A stretch of 64,000 bases of DNA from Aquimarina pacifica. Its GTDB lineage: Bacteria; Bacteroidota; Bacteroidia; Flavobacteriales; Flavobacteriaceae. A program made the translations under genes and the position numbers. Every line of letters starts with the position of its first letter. Position 1 is the first letter of the stretch. Where the stretch lies: contig NZ_JACC01000014.1 in assembly GCF_000520955.1 (NCBI RefSeq), positions 62,001 through 126,000 on the forward strand. The letters run 5' to 3'. This document shows positions 16,646 through 25,727 of this stretch, one piece after another. The notes under the pieces were generated by a model that did no database searches, was not told the origin of the DNA, and was given only the letters and a program-made list of their open reading frames with translations.

Positions 16646-16680
16646 AAAAAACCTGCAAAGGTGTACTTTGCAGGTTTTTC
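16646..16680. terminator. Perfect bidirectional terminator
   Basis: AAAAACCTGCAAAG - GTGTA - CTTTGCAGGTTTTT: a 14-base perfect stem with A and T runs on both sides. It can end the minus-strand small membrane gene at 16760 and also plus-strand transcription from ogt. Confidence 0.9.
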
Positions 16681-16759
16681 GTTCGATAAGGGGGAAATTA
16701 TCAATTTAATTTTGGGGCATTATTTATATTTTGGGGTAAATTTGGGGGCTATTTTTTCT

Positions 16760-16906
16760 CTAACTAAATAAAATCTTAAGACTAATTAAAAAATTAGTAC
16801 ATAATAACAGACCTATAAAAACTACAATTCCGTTCTCAAGAGCATTTCCTTTTAGTTTAGCTACTTTTACTTGATTGTTTCTGGTATTCATAAGATTCTT
16901 TTTCAT
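16760..16906 (-). CDS. Small single-pass membrane protein
   Basis: 48 residues from the ATG at 16906: a basic N-terminus (M-K-K-N-L-M-N-T-R-N-N-Q-V-K-V-A-K-L-K), then one hydrophobic helix (G-I-V-V-F-I-G-L-L-L-C-T-N-F-L-I-S-L). The frame is open to 16960, but the downstream Met gives a cleaner start. No family recognised. It is followed by the strong terminator at 16646-16680, which supports expression. Possible roles include a small regulatory membrane peptide; a spurious frame cannot be excluded. Confidence 0.45.
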   Translation of the reverse strand: MKKNLMNTRNNQVKVAKLKGNALENGIVVFIGLLLCTNFLISLKILFS

Positions 16907-17182
16907 AACAATTTTATTTGGAGTTAGATTAATGTGTGTTATACTGTGAAAGAATAACATTTCAAATATAAAGACATTTTTTGTATTACATCGTTAAAAA
17001 ACACATATATTCGATGAAATACACAATACTTTAACATTTGCATATGTATAGTCCTATTTTTTACGTCCTTCATACACGTACACAACAGTATCCCCACAGT
17101 TGCTATTATTGTATTCCTATAACTTAGACGTTCGAATACTTTACATCTTACATTTTTTTAAAAAATTAAATGAGAATCGATA

Positions 17183-18040
17183 TTATTTGGTTGTGTAGAC
17201 GGGTGCCTTAAAAAGAGAATGATCAATATTAGTAGTAAATAGTATATTTTCGGAGACCTGCTCAATGAATGCTTCTCCTTTTTTGTTTCCATTCCAATCT
17301 GCTCTGGTAACTGATCTTTTTGCCATAATATAGATACCATTAACTATATCGTATTCTATATTCATTAAAAGAGGGTCCATAAAACCTCCTTCTCTAACAG
17401 TAAATAAAAATTGATCAACTAAGTGGGTTTGGGGATTTACATATAGCACATAATCATCCTGAACGTCGCCGATATTTTCTTCGAATGTGATCTTTACTAT
17501 TTTGTATGTAATACCATTTAGTATACGATCTTCTAGCAATTCATATTTTAGTCCTGTATCTAATAGTTTTGACATCATTGTAAACCAATAGAAATTAGTT
17601 TTTCTTAGAAATTCTGAGCGATTAACTGCTTCTGGATCTGTAATCGATATACCCCCAAGAGTTGTCCAAGAGGTGTGGCCATCAAAACCTTGAATAACGG
17701 TTCCTTTTTGTGAAGGAAAAACATATATCTGATGGGTATTATATTGGGCCCATGATAGTTCTCCGTCAAATATATACCGTTCTTTAGAAATATCTTCTAT
17801 CCCTTTTTCTGGCATTCTGAAGGTATATGTGTATTCAACATTTTTTAGATCTCTTAATTTTTGCATGGTTCCGACTTTATTAACCATTTTTGAGATGATA
17901 CGCTTTGCGGCTATTGAGTCTGTATCTATTTCTTGTGATATTGTTGTTTTTTCTAAGCTTTTCGTCTGACTTTTATTTTGGTGCTGTATACAAGAAGTAA
18001 GTGTTATAACACAAATGAATATTTTGAAACCGTTTTTCAT
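17183..18040 (-). CDS. LolA-fold-like envelope lipoprotein
   Basis: 285 residues with lipobox L-T-S-C (Cys17). The body is beta-rich with antiparallel strands (V-E-Y-T-Y-T-F-R, Y-I-F-D-G-E-L-S-W, Y-K-I-V-K-I-T-F, D-D-Y-V-L-Y-V-N-P-Q-T-H-L-V), resembling LolA/LolB-like outer-membrane lipoprotein-sorting folds and DUF6503-type Flavobacterial proteins. Family assignment is tentative. It is 82 bases downstream of the OMP gene on the same strand and probably part of a unit with that gene and the YceI gene. Predicted periplasmic or outer-membrane location. Confidence 0.65.
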   Translation of the reverse strand: MKNGFKIFICVITLTSCIQHQNKSQTKSLEKTTISQEIDTDSIAAKRIISKMVNKVGTMQKLRDLKNVEYTYTFRMPEKGIEDISKERYIFDGELSWAQYNTHQIYVFPSQKGTVIQGFDGHTSWTTLGGISITDPEAVNRSEFLRKTNFYWFTMMSKLLDTGLKYELLEDRILNGITYKIVKITFEENIGDVQDDYVLYVNPQTHLVDQFLFTVREGGFMDPLLMNIEYDIVNGIYIMAKRSVTRADWNGNKKGEAFIEQVSENILFTTNIDHSLFKAPVYTTK

Positions 18041-18122
18041 AATACTGTATTTTTATTAATTATTTTCTTTGGATTTTCTGTTGTATAAAGTTGGTCAAAT
18101 AGACGATGTGCGAATTCTGGGG

Positions 18123-20522
18123 CTATAAAAATCCACTTCCTTTTTTCTCGTTTGTATCTCGTTTTTTTCTTTTTAGTGGTTTGTCCTTAGTGCTTCCAAA
18201 ACCGTATGATAATCCCAGAAAAAGAGTGCGACTATCAAACTTAAAAATACCATCCTGTCGTAAGGGGCTTGTGGCTTCAAAAGCAAATTGTCGTGTATAA
18301 AAAATATCATTCATATTAATGCTAAAATTGGCTTTCCCGTCAAGAAAACGATAACGAGCCCCTACACTAATGAAGTACGTTTCTTTGGTTTCATATTGTA
18401 GGTTTTTATTAGGACCTCGATATAGCCCAACGATCTGAAATGTTAAGGCTTTTGTTGCCTTAATGGTATGATTCATTTTTAAGTTATATAATAGTGTATT
18501 GACCGTAACTAATACATCATTGTCAACACCTTTTTGTGTTTGGCTGTAGATATCGAAGCTGCCATTAAAACTCCACCAAGATGTAGGCTTGTAATTGCCT
18601 GATATTTCGAACCCCGTAGCAGTATTGTCTTCATAATTATTGTATGAAAACAAGATTTTCGAATTGTCTAGTGGGTCTTCGAATGCAAAGCGTGTAATCT
18701 CATCTGTTATTTTTCTAAAGAAGATAGCCGTAGTAAAACTTCCTTTTCTTAATTTTCTACTATAGTTAAACTCAATAGAGTTTGTAAATTGCGGAATCAA
18801 GTTTGGATTACCAACATTGGTAATTCGTGGAGATGCCCAAGTGCGTATCGGATTGATTTGATCAAGTCCAGGTCGATCAACTCGACGGCTAAAATTTATT
18901 TGGTAGGTATCTTTCTTATCTTCTTCATTAGGAGTATATCGAAGAAATGCAGACGGGTATGTACTAAAGATATTATCTTCAAAAGTATTTGCAATAGCTT
19001 CTTTTTGATAGAATTCTCCTAGTGCTTCATAATATTCGAGACGTACACCAATCTGATAGGACCATTTTTTTAGGTTTTGACTAAAATTGGCGTATGTACT
19101 GTAAATAGTACGATCATATTCATAAGTAGCGTTATACAAGTTTATGTTGGTGGTCATATAGCCTGTGTTAATATTCTGTGACCTTGATTGGACTCCCATT
19201 TCTAACGTTCCCGTGGTAGAGATTGGATTTGTGTAGTCAAGATGTATCGTTTTATTGGTTCGGTCTCTATATATGTCATCATTAGATAGTGTAGTTGTAT
19301 CGGGATTGTAGAAAATAAAATCGGCGAGATCGGTGCCCGTAAAAGTTTCGAAGTCTGCATCTAATTCTAATATGTGATTAGTTTTTGAGAAGAGGTGCTT
19401 GTAACCAACATTATAGGTAGCTGTGTTATTGTCTCTAATATTACTGTATCCTTGACCAAAATTAGTAATAGGGTTCTCGAAAACAATATCGGTATCAGCC
19501 AAAATATTGGTGTTGTAAAGTCTCTGGTTAGTATATAGGGTTATCGTATTTTTTTGATTTATTACATAGTCTAATCCAATTTTGAAAACGTTGGATTTAC
19601 TATTTCCCAAAGATTGCCAAAACTCATTAGAATTATCATCAGGTCTTACTATTTCACCCTCGATAATACTTTTTCCGATCATGTTCGCGTAGTTGCCATA
19701 TAGGGTAAACTTTCCTTTTCTATGGTTAAGGTCAAGCGCACTATTAAATCGGGCATTTTTTCCTATCGTTAACCCCGTGGTAAGGGATCCATTAGTCCCC
19801 ATTTTTGTGTTTTTATGAAGTATGATGTTAATGAGACCGCTCATACCGTCGGGATTGTATTTTGCTGAGGGATTGGTAATGAGTTCTATTTTTTTTATCG
19901 AAGTAGACGGGATTTGTTGTAGCATCTGACCTGCATCTACATTTGTTAATTTTCCATCAATGAGCACCCTAACATTTTGATTTCCTCTTAGTGATACGGT
20001 TCCGTTTTGATCGACATCTACAGATGGTAGGTTAACCATAATATCAGAAGCAGTGGTGCCCGAAGTGGCGAGGTCTTTTCCTATTGTAATTACTTTGCGA
20101 TCCGTTTTTTGTTCAATAGATGATTGTTCAGAAATGATTGTTACTCCTTCTAGTGTCAGGGCTTCTTCTCCCAAAGAAACTATTCCTACGTCAAAATGGT
20201 TTTGCTTCCGCGAAAGCGTAATTGTCCTCTCAAAAGTAGCGTATCCGATCAATTGAATTTCAAGAATAAATACGCCTTCTTTAATATTAGTTAACTTAAA
20301 AATTCCCATTTCGTTAGTGATACCTCCTTTGATGATTTCCTTTTTCGTTTTTGACTTTAGGATGATCGTTGCATCAGAGATAGGATTTTTATTGCTTTTG
20401 TCAATAACAACTCCAGTAATGCTGCCGGAAAATATATTCATTTTTATTTCTGTTTGTCCTCTGACTTTAGAAACAAAAAGGTATAATGATATGATCAAAA
20501 ATAAGGATAGTCTACAGGTCAT
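18123..20522 (-). CDS. Outer-membrane beta-barrel protein with CarboxypepD_reg-like domain
   Basis: 799 residues. Signal peptide to ~22 (K-V-R-G-Q), then a carboxypeptidase-regulatory-like domain ~34-110 (G-V-V-I-D-K-S-N-K-N-P-I-S-D-A-T). A TonB plug-like region ~125-240 has D-V-D-Q-N-G-T-V-S-L-R-G-N-Q-N-V-R-V-L-I-D-G-K-L and P-S-A-K-Y-N-P-D-G-M-S-G-L-I-N-I. The rest is a barrel of the outer_membrane_beta-barrel_3 type. Such proteins look like TonB receptors with a reduced plug; the substrate is unknown, perhaps a peptide or metal complex. The C-terminus is Lys/Arg-rich rather than ending in an aromatic residue. Same strand as the lipoprotein downstream. Confidence 0.88.
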   Translation of the reverse strand: MTCRLSLFLIISLYLFVSKVRGQTEIKMNIFSGSITGVVIDKSNKNPISDATIILKSKTKKEIIKGGITNEMGIFKLTNIKEGVFILEIQLIGYATFERTITLSRKQNHFDVGIVSLGEEALTLEGVTIISEQSSIEQKTDRKVITIGKDLATSGTTASDIMVNLPSVDVDQNGTVSLRGNQNVRVLIDGKLTNVDAGQMLQQIPSTSIKKIELITNPSAKYNPDGMSGLINIILHKNTKMGTNGSLTTGLTIGKNARFNSALDLNHRKGKFTLYGNYANMIGKSIIEGEIVRPDDNSNEFWQSLGNSKSNVFKIGLDYVINQKNTITLYTNQRLYNTNILADTDIVFENPITNFGQGYSNIRDNNTATYNVGYKHLFSKTNHILELDADFETFTGTDLADFIFYNPDTTTLSNDDIYRDRTNKTIHLDYTNPISTTGTLEMGVQSRSQNINTGYMTTNINLYNATYEYDRTIYSTYANFSQNLKKWSYQIGVRLEYYEALGEFYQKEAIANTFEDNIFSTYPSAFLRYTPNEEDKKDTYQINFSRRVDRPGLDQINPIRTWASPRITNVGNPNLIPQFTNSIEFNYSRKLRKGSFTTAIFFRKITDEITRFAFEDPLDNSKILFSYNNYEDNTATGFEISGNYKPTSWWSFNGSFDIYSQTQKGVDNDVLVTVNTLLYNLKMNHTIKATKALTFQIVGLYRGPNKNLQYETKETYFISVGARYRFLDGKANFSINMNDIFYTRQFAFEATSPLRQDGIFKFDSRTLFLGLSYGFGSTKDKPLKRKKRDTNEKKGSGFL

Positions 20523-20640
20523 AATATTTTATTAAAGAGGATGCTAGCTATACATATGAAACCATTGTGCGAAATCGCTTCATTTTATAAATTGAATAGT
20601 TTCGTACAAGTTTTGCGCAAGAAGTAGGATGGAATAGTTT

Positions 20641-21288
20641 TTATTTCTTTTCAGAAAATTGAATTTCTGCGATTAATTGAACATCTTTTCCTAGAGCCAT
20701 GGCGGCGGGAGGGTAGTTAATTCCAATATTATGTTCTTCTCTAGGAATACTTCCTGTAATTTCGAATACATGTTTTAATTCTTTAAATCTCGGGTGCATA
20801 AAACTTCCTTTATAGAGTGCATTCAAAATGATGTTTTGGGTAATACCACCCATTGTAAATTGACCCTTAATGTGGTATTGATTATCAATTGTAGTTTTTG
20901 TAAAGGTTGTACTGTAAAATGTGATTTCGGGATATTTTTCTACATCAAAAAAATCTGTACCTCGCAAATGCTTGTCTCTACTTGATTGATTGGTGTTGAT
21001 TGATGCTGCTTTGATTTTTATATTTATAGAAGCATCGATAAGGTCTTCGCTATTAGAGAGCAACGTAGCTTCGTATTGGTCAAAAGTTCCTTTGATAGTA
21101 CTAATCTTGAAATATGATATTTCGAATCCAATTTTTGAATGTGCATTGTCTATTTCCCACTCTTTTTGTTGTGCATTTGTAGTAGTAGAAGCAGTATAAA
21201 ATAGTAGTAATAATATAAATTTTAGAAAATAAATTTTAGAACGATTGAATATGATGGTTTTTGACGACGTTTTAATATTTTGTAACAT
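20641..21288 (-). CDS. YceI-family periplasmic protein
   Basis: 215 residues with a long signal peptide (hydrophobic segment ~23-38, cleavage near T-N-A-Q). The YceI lipocalin-like beta barrel begins W-E-I-D-N-A-H-S-K-I-G-F-E-I and includes H-L-R-G-T-D-F-F-D-V-E-K-Y-P-E-I-T-F and the G-I-T-Q-N-I strand. Family members bind polyisoprenoids or lipid-like molecules. First gene on the minus strand before the OMP and lipoprotein genes; divergent from the LytS/LytTR pair, which may regulate it. Confidence 0.9.
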   Translation of the reverse strand: MLQNIKTSSKTIIFNRSKIYFLKFILLLLFYTASTTTNAQQKEWEIDNAHSKIGFEISYFKISTIKGTFDQYEATLLSNSEDLIDASINIKIKAASINTNQSSRDKHLRGTDFFDVEKYPEITFYSTTFTKTTIDNQYHIKGQFTMGGITQNIILNALYKGSFMHPRFKELKHVFEITGSIPREEHNIGINYPPAAMALGKDVQLIAEIQFSEKK

Positions 21289-21575
21289 AACTTTAATGTT
21301 TTTAATTAATCTTTTGTCAAAAGTATGGGGGATATGGATGCCTTTTTTAAAAAGTAGATAGAGAGCGAGTTAGCGCGTATAGAAATTTATTTTATATGAT
21401 TATACAGTTTAGTCTGCGTTAGCATATTGTATGTCTACTCAAAACAAGGTTTTATCGACTTTATCTTATTCTGTCTAATAAGAGTTGTAGTTTTACAGTA
21501 ATATAAAGTGCTCAAAGAAGAGTTTCTTAATATATTAACTGTAAAAGTTAGCAGGTAACAATAGTATTGATCATT

Positions 21576-22646
21576 ATGCAGAGATTACATAGATTGTATT
21601 CCTATTTATACACACCGGTTACCGGGTTTATATTCTTTTGGGTTTTGGTATTTCTTTTTTCTGCGGGTTCATCTAGTTCTCATTATTCGAGTACCAGAGA
21701 GCTTTTTGAGACATATACGATACGTACTATTTTTCAGTGTATTACAGCGTCTTTATGTGTTTTTGTGTTTGTGCCCGTTTTTTTGAATAAGAATAAGAAA
21801 GGGGTTTTTGTTATCGCAATGATATTATTGTTGGCACTAATGTATATCTTCTGTAACTTGATACGAATTCATTACCTAGAGCCTACATATCCTTCTACAT
21901 ATGTCAATTATTTAAAGCGTTTTAGCGATACATCATTATGGGGACGTGTTTCTCATTTTCCTGAATTTATAAATGTATCCTTATTTTTATTGACTCCGAC
22001 TTTTTTATTACTCGCCTTAAAATTTTATAGAAATCAGCAGCAGTTACTAAAACGAAATGAACAAAAGAAGACGGCAGAACTTAGTGCATTAAAAAATCAA
22101 TTAAACCCACACTTTTTATTTAATACACTTAACAATCTATATGCTTTAGCACTAAAAAAATCAGATCAAACAGCTTCTGTCATAGCAAAACTATCAGATA
22201 TTCTCGATTATATGTTGTATCGGTGTGATGATACCTTTGTTGCACTAGAAAAGGAAGTAGAATTAATAGAAAATTATTTAACCCTAGAAGAGGTACGTTA
22301 TAGTGATAGGGTGCATATAGTTTTTGATAAACAAATTGTCAATCCTGTAAAAATAGCCCCTTTGCTATTGCTTACCTTTATAGAAAATGCTTTTAAGCAT
22401 GGAGTGGTTCAAGAGATAAATACTGCAAAAATATGGATCAAAATAATACAAAATGAGAACTGTGTTGTTTTTCAGATTAAAAATACAATACCTAATCAAG
22501 TTCAAACAGTGACTACGAATACGCATGGTATTGGACTGCAAAATGTAAAACAACAACTAAATTTGTTATATCCTGATGCTCATGAATTAGATATACAAGA
22601 AGACGAACATTTTTATACCGTAGATTTAAGGATACAGACCATATGA
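21576..22646 (+). CDS. LytS-type sensor histidine kinase
   Basis: 356 residues. Four membrane helices fill ~15-155. The His_kinase (PF06580) motif follows: A-L-K-N-Q-L-N-P-H-F-L-F-N-T-L-N-N-L, with the phospho-accepting His. A GHKL ATPase comes next (L-T-F-I-E-N-A-F-K-H-G as N-box, T-H-G-I-G-L-Q-N-V as G-box). No periplasmic sensor domain is evident, so it senses membrane or short-loop cues. The frame extends to a TTG at 21567; I chose the ATG at 21576. It overlaps the response-regulator gene by 4 bases. Confidence 0.93.
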   Translation: MQRLHRLYSYLYTPVTGFIFFWVLVFLFSAGSSSSHYSSTRELFETYTIRTIFQCITASLCVFVFVPVFLNKNKKGVFVIAMILLLALMYIFCNLIRIHYLEPTYPSTYVNYLKRFSDTSLWGRVSHFPEFINVSLFLLTPTFLLLALKFYRNQQQLLKRNEQKKTAELSALKNQLNPHFLFNTLNNLYALALKKSDQTASVIAKLSDILDYMLYRCDDTFVALEKEVELIENYLTLEEVRYSDRVHIVFDKQIVNPVKIAPLLLLTFIENAFKHGVVQEINTAKIWIKIIQNENCVVFQIKNTIPNQVQTVTTNTHGIGLQNVKQQLNLLYPDAHELDIQEDEHFYTVDLRIQTI

Positions 22647-23365
22647 AATATCAATGTATAATCGTAGATGATGAGCCGTTGGCAAGAGAATTATTAGAAA
22701 CATATTTGGTGCAGTTGCCAGATTTTAATCTAGTAGCTTCCTGTGCTAGTGCTATCGAAGCAAGTACGATACTGCAAAAAAATAAAATTGATTTACTTTT
22801 TTTGGATATAGAAATGCCGGTACTCAAAGGGACTGATTTTTTTAAAAACCTACATAATAAACCTCAAGTGATATTTACTACCGCTTATAGAGATTATGCT
22901 GTCGATGGGTTTGAGTTAGATGCAATTGATTATTTACTAAAGCCTATTGTTTTTGAAAGGTTTTTTAAAGGAATTCAGAAATTTTTGTCTCAACAAGAAC
23001 AAGAAAAAGAGATTTCTATTATTGATCAACCTATACCAGAAAAAAGAAAATTTCTTTTTGTAGGTAAAGGGAAGAAGCAAATTAAATTTTTTTTTGATGA
23101 GGTGCTGTATATCGAAAGCTTAAAAGATTACATAAAAGTGCATTTGATACAAGAAAACTTGATGCTGAAATCTAGTATTTCATCTTTTGAAAAAAAGTTA
23201 GATACACGTTTTGTTAGAGTACATCGTTCCTATATTGTAAATGTCGATAAAATTACTGCCTACACCAAAAATGATGTAGAAATAGGTCAATTAGAAATAC
23301 CGATAGGAGGCAGTTATAGAGAAAATTTTTATGCAAAGGTCTCTATAAAAACTTCTGATTCTTAA
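22643..23365 (+). CDS. LytTR-family response regulator
   Basis: 240 residues. Receiver domain 1-120 has the acidic pair D-D-E (~10), phospho-accepting Asp in L-L-F-L-D-I-E-M-P and the switch Lys in Y-L-L-K-P-I. The LytTR DNA-binding domain occupies ~135-238 (Y-I-E-S-L-K-D-Y-I-K-V-H, then F-V-R-V-H-R-S-Y-I-V-N). Partner of the overlapping LytS-type kinase. Such pairs often control an adjacent target; the divergent YceI-OMP-lipoprotein unit is the natural candidate. Confidence 0.95.
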   Translation: MKYQCIIVDDEPLARELLETYLVQLPDFNLVASCASAIEASTILQKNKIDLLFLDIEMPVLKGTDFFKNLHNKPQVIFTTAYRDYAVDGFELDAIDYLLKPIVFERFFKGIQKFLSQQEQEKEISIIDQPIPEKRKFLFVGKGKKQIKFFFDEVLYIESLKDYIKVHLIQENLMLKSSISSFEKKLDTRFVRVHRSYIVNVDKITAYTKNDVEIGQLEIPIGGSYRENFYAKVSIKTSDS

Positions 23366-23522
23366 GGGTACATATTCTTTTTAATCCTATTTTTTTATAT
23401 TTTGACGTGAATCTAAAGAGGGATAACTTAGGTTTAAGACAAATTAATTTTCATACATTAGCAATAGAATTATATACTCTTTTTCTTAAGCTAATAAACC
23501 ACCACCACAAACCCAGAATTAG

Positions 23523-24689
23523 ATGATAAAACGACTACTCAAATTTTTTCTAAAAGCTATTTTTAGTAGTATCTTAATATGTATAGCGTTGCTATATGTT
23601 TTTGATTATGATTATATATTAAAAGGCGTTCGAGTTGTATATATGACAGGTCATAAAACGGCATATATAGATGATTATCCTCATTTTGATAATCGAACCG
23701 TACAAAAAGGAAATGCTACAATTGCTTGGCCAATTCATACAGATTATAATACTGTACAAAGTACAGAGAGGTTGAACGCTACCAATGAAAAATTAGGTAC
23801 GGTTGCTTATATGATTGTAAAGAATGACAGTATTTGGTATGAGAATTATGAGGAGGGCTTTAGCGCCGAATCTAAAACTAATTCTTTTTCGATGGCAAAA
23901 AGTGTGGTTACGGCTCTTTTAGGAAAAGCAATCATGGATGGTCATATTAAAAGTCTTGACCAACCTGTAGCAGATTTTTTCCCTGAATTTTCTAAAGGAT
24001 ATGGAGCAAAAATGACAGTCGGAGATCTATCTTCAATGGCCTCTGGGCTTGACTGGACAGAACACTATACCAGTCCATTTTCGATCACTGCAAGAGCATA
24101 TTACGATCCTAATATTAGAGATGTAATATTAGGTCTCGATATGGTTGAGGAACCCGGACAACAGTATAAATATCTTAGTGGTAATACACAACTACTAGCG
24201 ATGGTAATAGAAAAAGCGACCAAGCAACGCCTGTCATCATATCTAAGTACAAGTTTCTGGAAACCTTTAGGTATGGAGCAAGATGCGTTGTGGCAATTAG
24301 ATAGCGAAGAAAGTGGTATGGAAAAAGCCTATTGCTGTATTGCTAGTAACGCAAGGGATTTTGGGCGTTTCGGAATGTTGTTCAAAAACAAAGGAAACTT
24401 CGCCGGAGAGCAGATACTACCAGAAGAATTTGTGGAATTAGCAACAAAACCAAGATTCGATGATGGCCCCATGTATGGCTATGGTTTTTGGTTATCTAAT
24501 CATATGGATAAGCGAATATTTGCTATGAGAGGTATTTTGGGACAATACGTAATATGTATCCCAGAAGACAATATTATTATCGTTAGGCTAGGTCATAGTC
24601 GTGGTGAATTTTTAAATGGAGCTTCTTTTACAGAGGACTTTTATATCTATATAGAAGAAGCATATAAAATGTTAGAGAATGCTTCATAG
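23523..24689 (+). CDS. Membrane-anchored serine hydrolase of the beta-lactamase/PBP family
   Basis: 388 residues. One N-terminal membrane helix (~7-27) anchors a class C beta-lactamase-like domain. The nucleophile motif S-M-A-K is at 123-126, the Y-L-S-G-N element of the Y-x-N box at ~219, and a G-Y-G-F-W segment precedes the third box. These proteins are esterases, D-aminopeptidases or peptidoglycan-modifying enzymes more often than antibiotic hydrolases; the substrate is unknown. Its 3' end overlaps the exonuclease gene by 11 bases, so the two are co-transcribed. Confidence 0.88.
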   Translation: MIKRLLKFFLKAIFSSILICIALLYVFDYDYILKGVRVVYMTGHKTAYIDDYPHFDNRTVQKGNATIAWPIHTDYNTVQSTERLNATNEKLGTVAYMIVKNDSIWYENYEEGFSAESKTNSFSMAKSVVTALLGKAIMDGHIKSLDQPVADFFPEFSKGYGAKMTVGDLSSMASGLDWTEHYTSPFSITARAYYDPNIRDVILGLDMVEEPGQQYKYLSGNTQLLAMVIEKATKQRLSSYLSTSFWKPLGMEQDALWQLDSEESGMEKAYCCIASNARDFGRFGMLFKNKGNFAGEQILPEEFVELATKPRFDDGPMYGYGFWLSNHMDKRIFAMRGILGQYVICIPEDNIIIVRLGHSRGEFLNGASFTEDFYIYIEEAYKMLENAS

Positions 24690-25392
24690 GTTGCAGCTTG
24701 AGCATATTTTGTTTTTGGATATAGAAACTGTTCCCGAGCAGAGAGGTTTTGATGATCTAAGTGAAGAAATGAAATATTTATGGGCTGATAAAACGAAGTA
24801 CCAGCGCAAGGATGAATTTTCTGCTGAGGAGTTTTATGATCGCGCAGGAATATGGGCAGAATTTGGCAAAATAGTCTGTATTTCTGTAGGGTATTTTACA
24901 TACAAAGGAGAAACTAGATCTTTTAGGACAACATCCTTTTATGGCGATGAGAAACAATTACTACTTGACTTTAAAAATTTACTCAACACACATTTTAATA
25001 CACCACAACATCTACTTTGTGCACACAATGGCAAAGAGTTTGATTTTCCCTATATCGCACGAAGAATGATTATTCATGGGATTTCGTTACCCAATAAATT
25101 AGATCTTTTTGGTAAAAAACCTTGGGAGATAGCGCATTTGGATACATTGGACCTCTGGAAATTCGGAGATTATAAACATTATACATCTCTTAAACTGTTG
25201 ACCCGTATTTTGGGAATACCCTCTCCCAAAGATGATATTGATGGAAGTCAAGTCAGAGATGTTTATTATGAGAAAAATGATATTGATCGAATCATTATTT
25301 ACTGTGAAAAAGATACAGTAGCGGTTGCTCAGATTTTACTTCGTCTGCGACAAGAGGAATTATTGGAAGATAATGAGATAATTTCGGTATAA
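24679..25392 (+). CDS. DnaQ-like 3'-5' exonuclease (PolB-type)
   Basis: 237 residues with the DEDD exonuclease motifs: Exo I L-F-L-D-I-E-T-V-P, Exo II A-H-N-G-K-E-F-D-F-P-Y-I, Exo III Y-C-E-K-D-T-V-A-V. The last has the Y-x-x-x-D spacing of DEDDy enzymes. It resembles the predicted PolB-like exonuclease family widespread in Bacteroidota (DUF2800/RNase_H_2-like annotations vary). It probably removes nucleotides from single-stranded or mismatched DNA ends, with a housekeeping repair role. Overlaps the serine hydrolase gene by 11 bases. Confidence 0.88.
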   Translation: MLHRLQLEHILFLDIETVPEQRGFDDLSEEMKYLWADKTKYQRKDEFSAEEFYDRAGIWAEFGKIVCISVGYFTYKGETRSFRTTSFYGDEKQLLLDFKNLLNTHFNTPQHLLCAHNGKEFDFPYIARRMIIHGISLPNKLDLFGKKPWEIAHLDTLDLWKFGDYKHYTSLKLLTRILGIPSPKDDIDGSQVRDVYYEKNDIDRIIIYCEKDTVAVAQILLRLRQEELLEDNEIISV

Positions 25393-25727
25393 TCTTTCCC
25401 TTTACTTTACTACATAAGTTCTAAAAGTGATTTTTAACAAAAGAGATTAGTGTTTAGGAGTTTTTTTTTCGAAAACGTAACCAAATTGTAAAAATTAAGG
25501 TCCTTAAGTGCTGTGAAAAATTCAAAAATTCACGCCATAACTGTTAAGTAAATAATTATTTTAACATAATAAGTGTTAAAATGTAAATATTATGGTAATT
25601 ATTTAGGTGTTTTTATGATAGACTAATAATTAAAGTTATTAAATCGTTATTTTTGATAAATCAACAATTGGTTGACCAGTTTTTTGTGAATTACTCGCTT
25701 TTTTAACACATTTAAACACTAATTAAC
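25393..25727. other. Intergenic region upstream of the alginate lyase
   Basis: About 335 AT-rich bases with no open frame. It must contain the alginate lyase promoter. I see no clear operator, hairpin or RNA element, and no susC/susD pair is adjacent. Confidence 0.5.
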
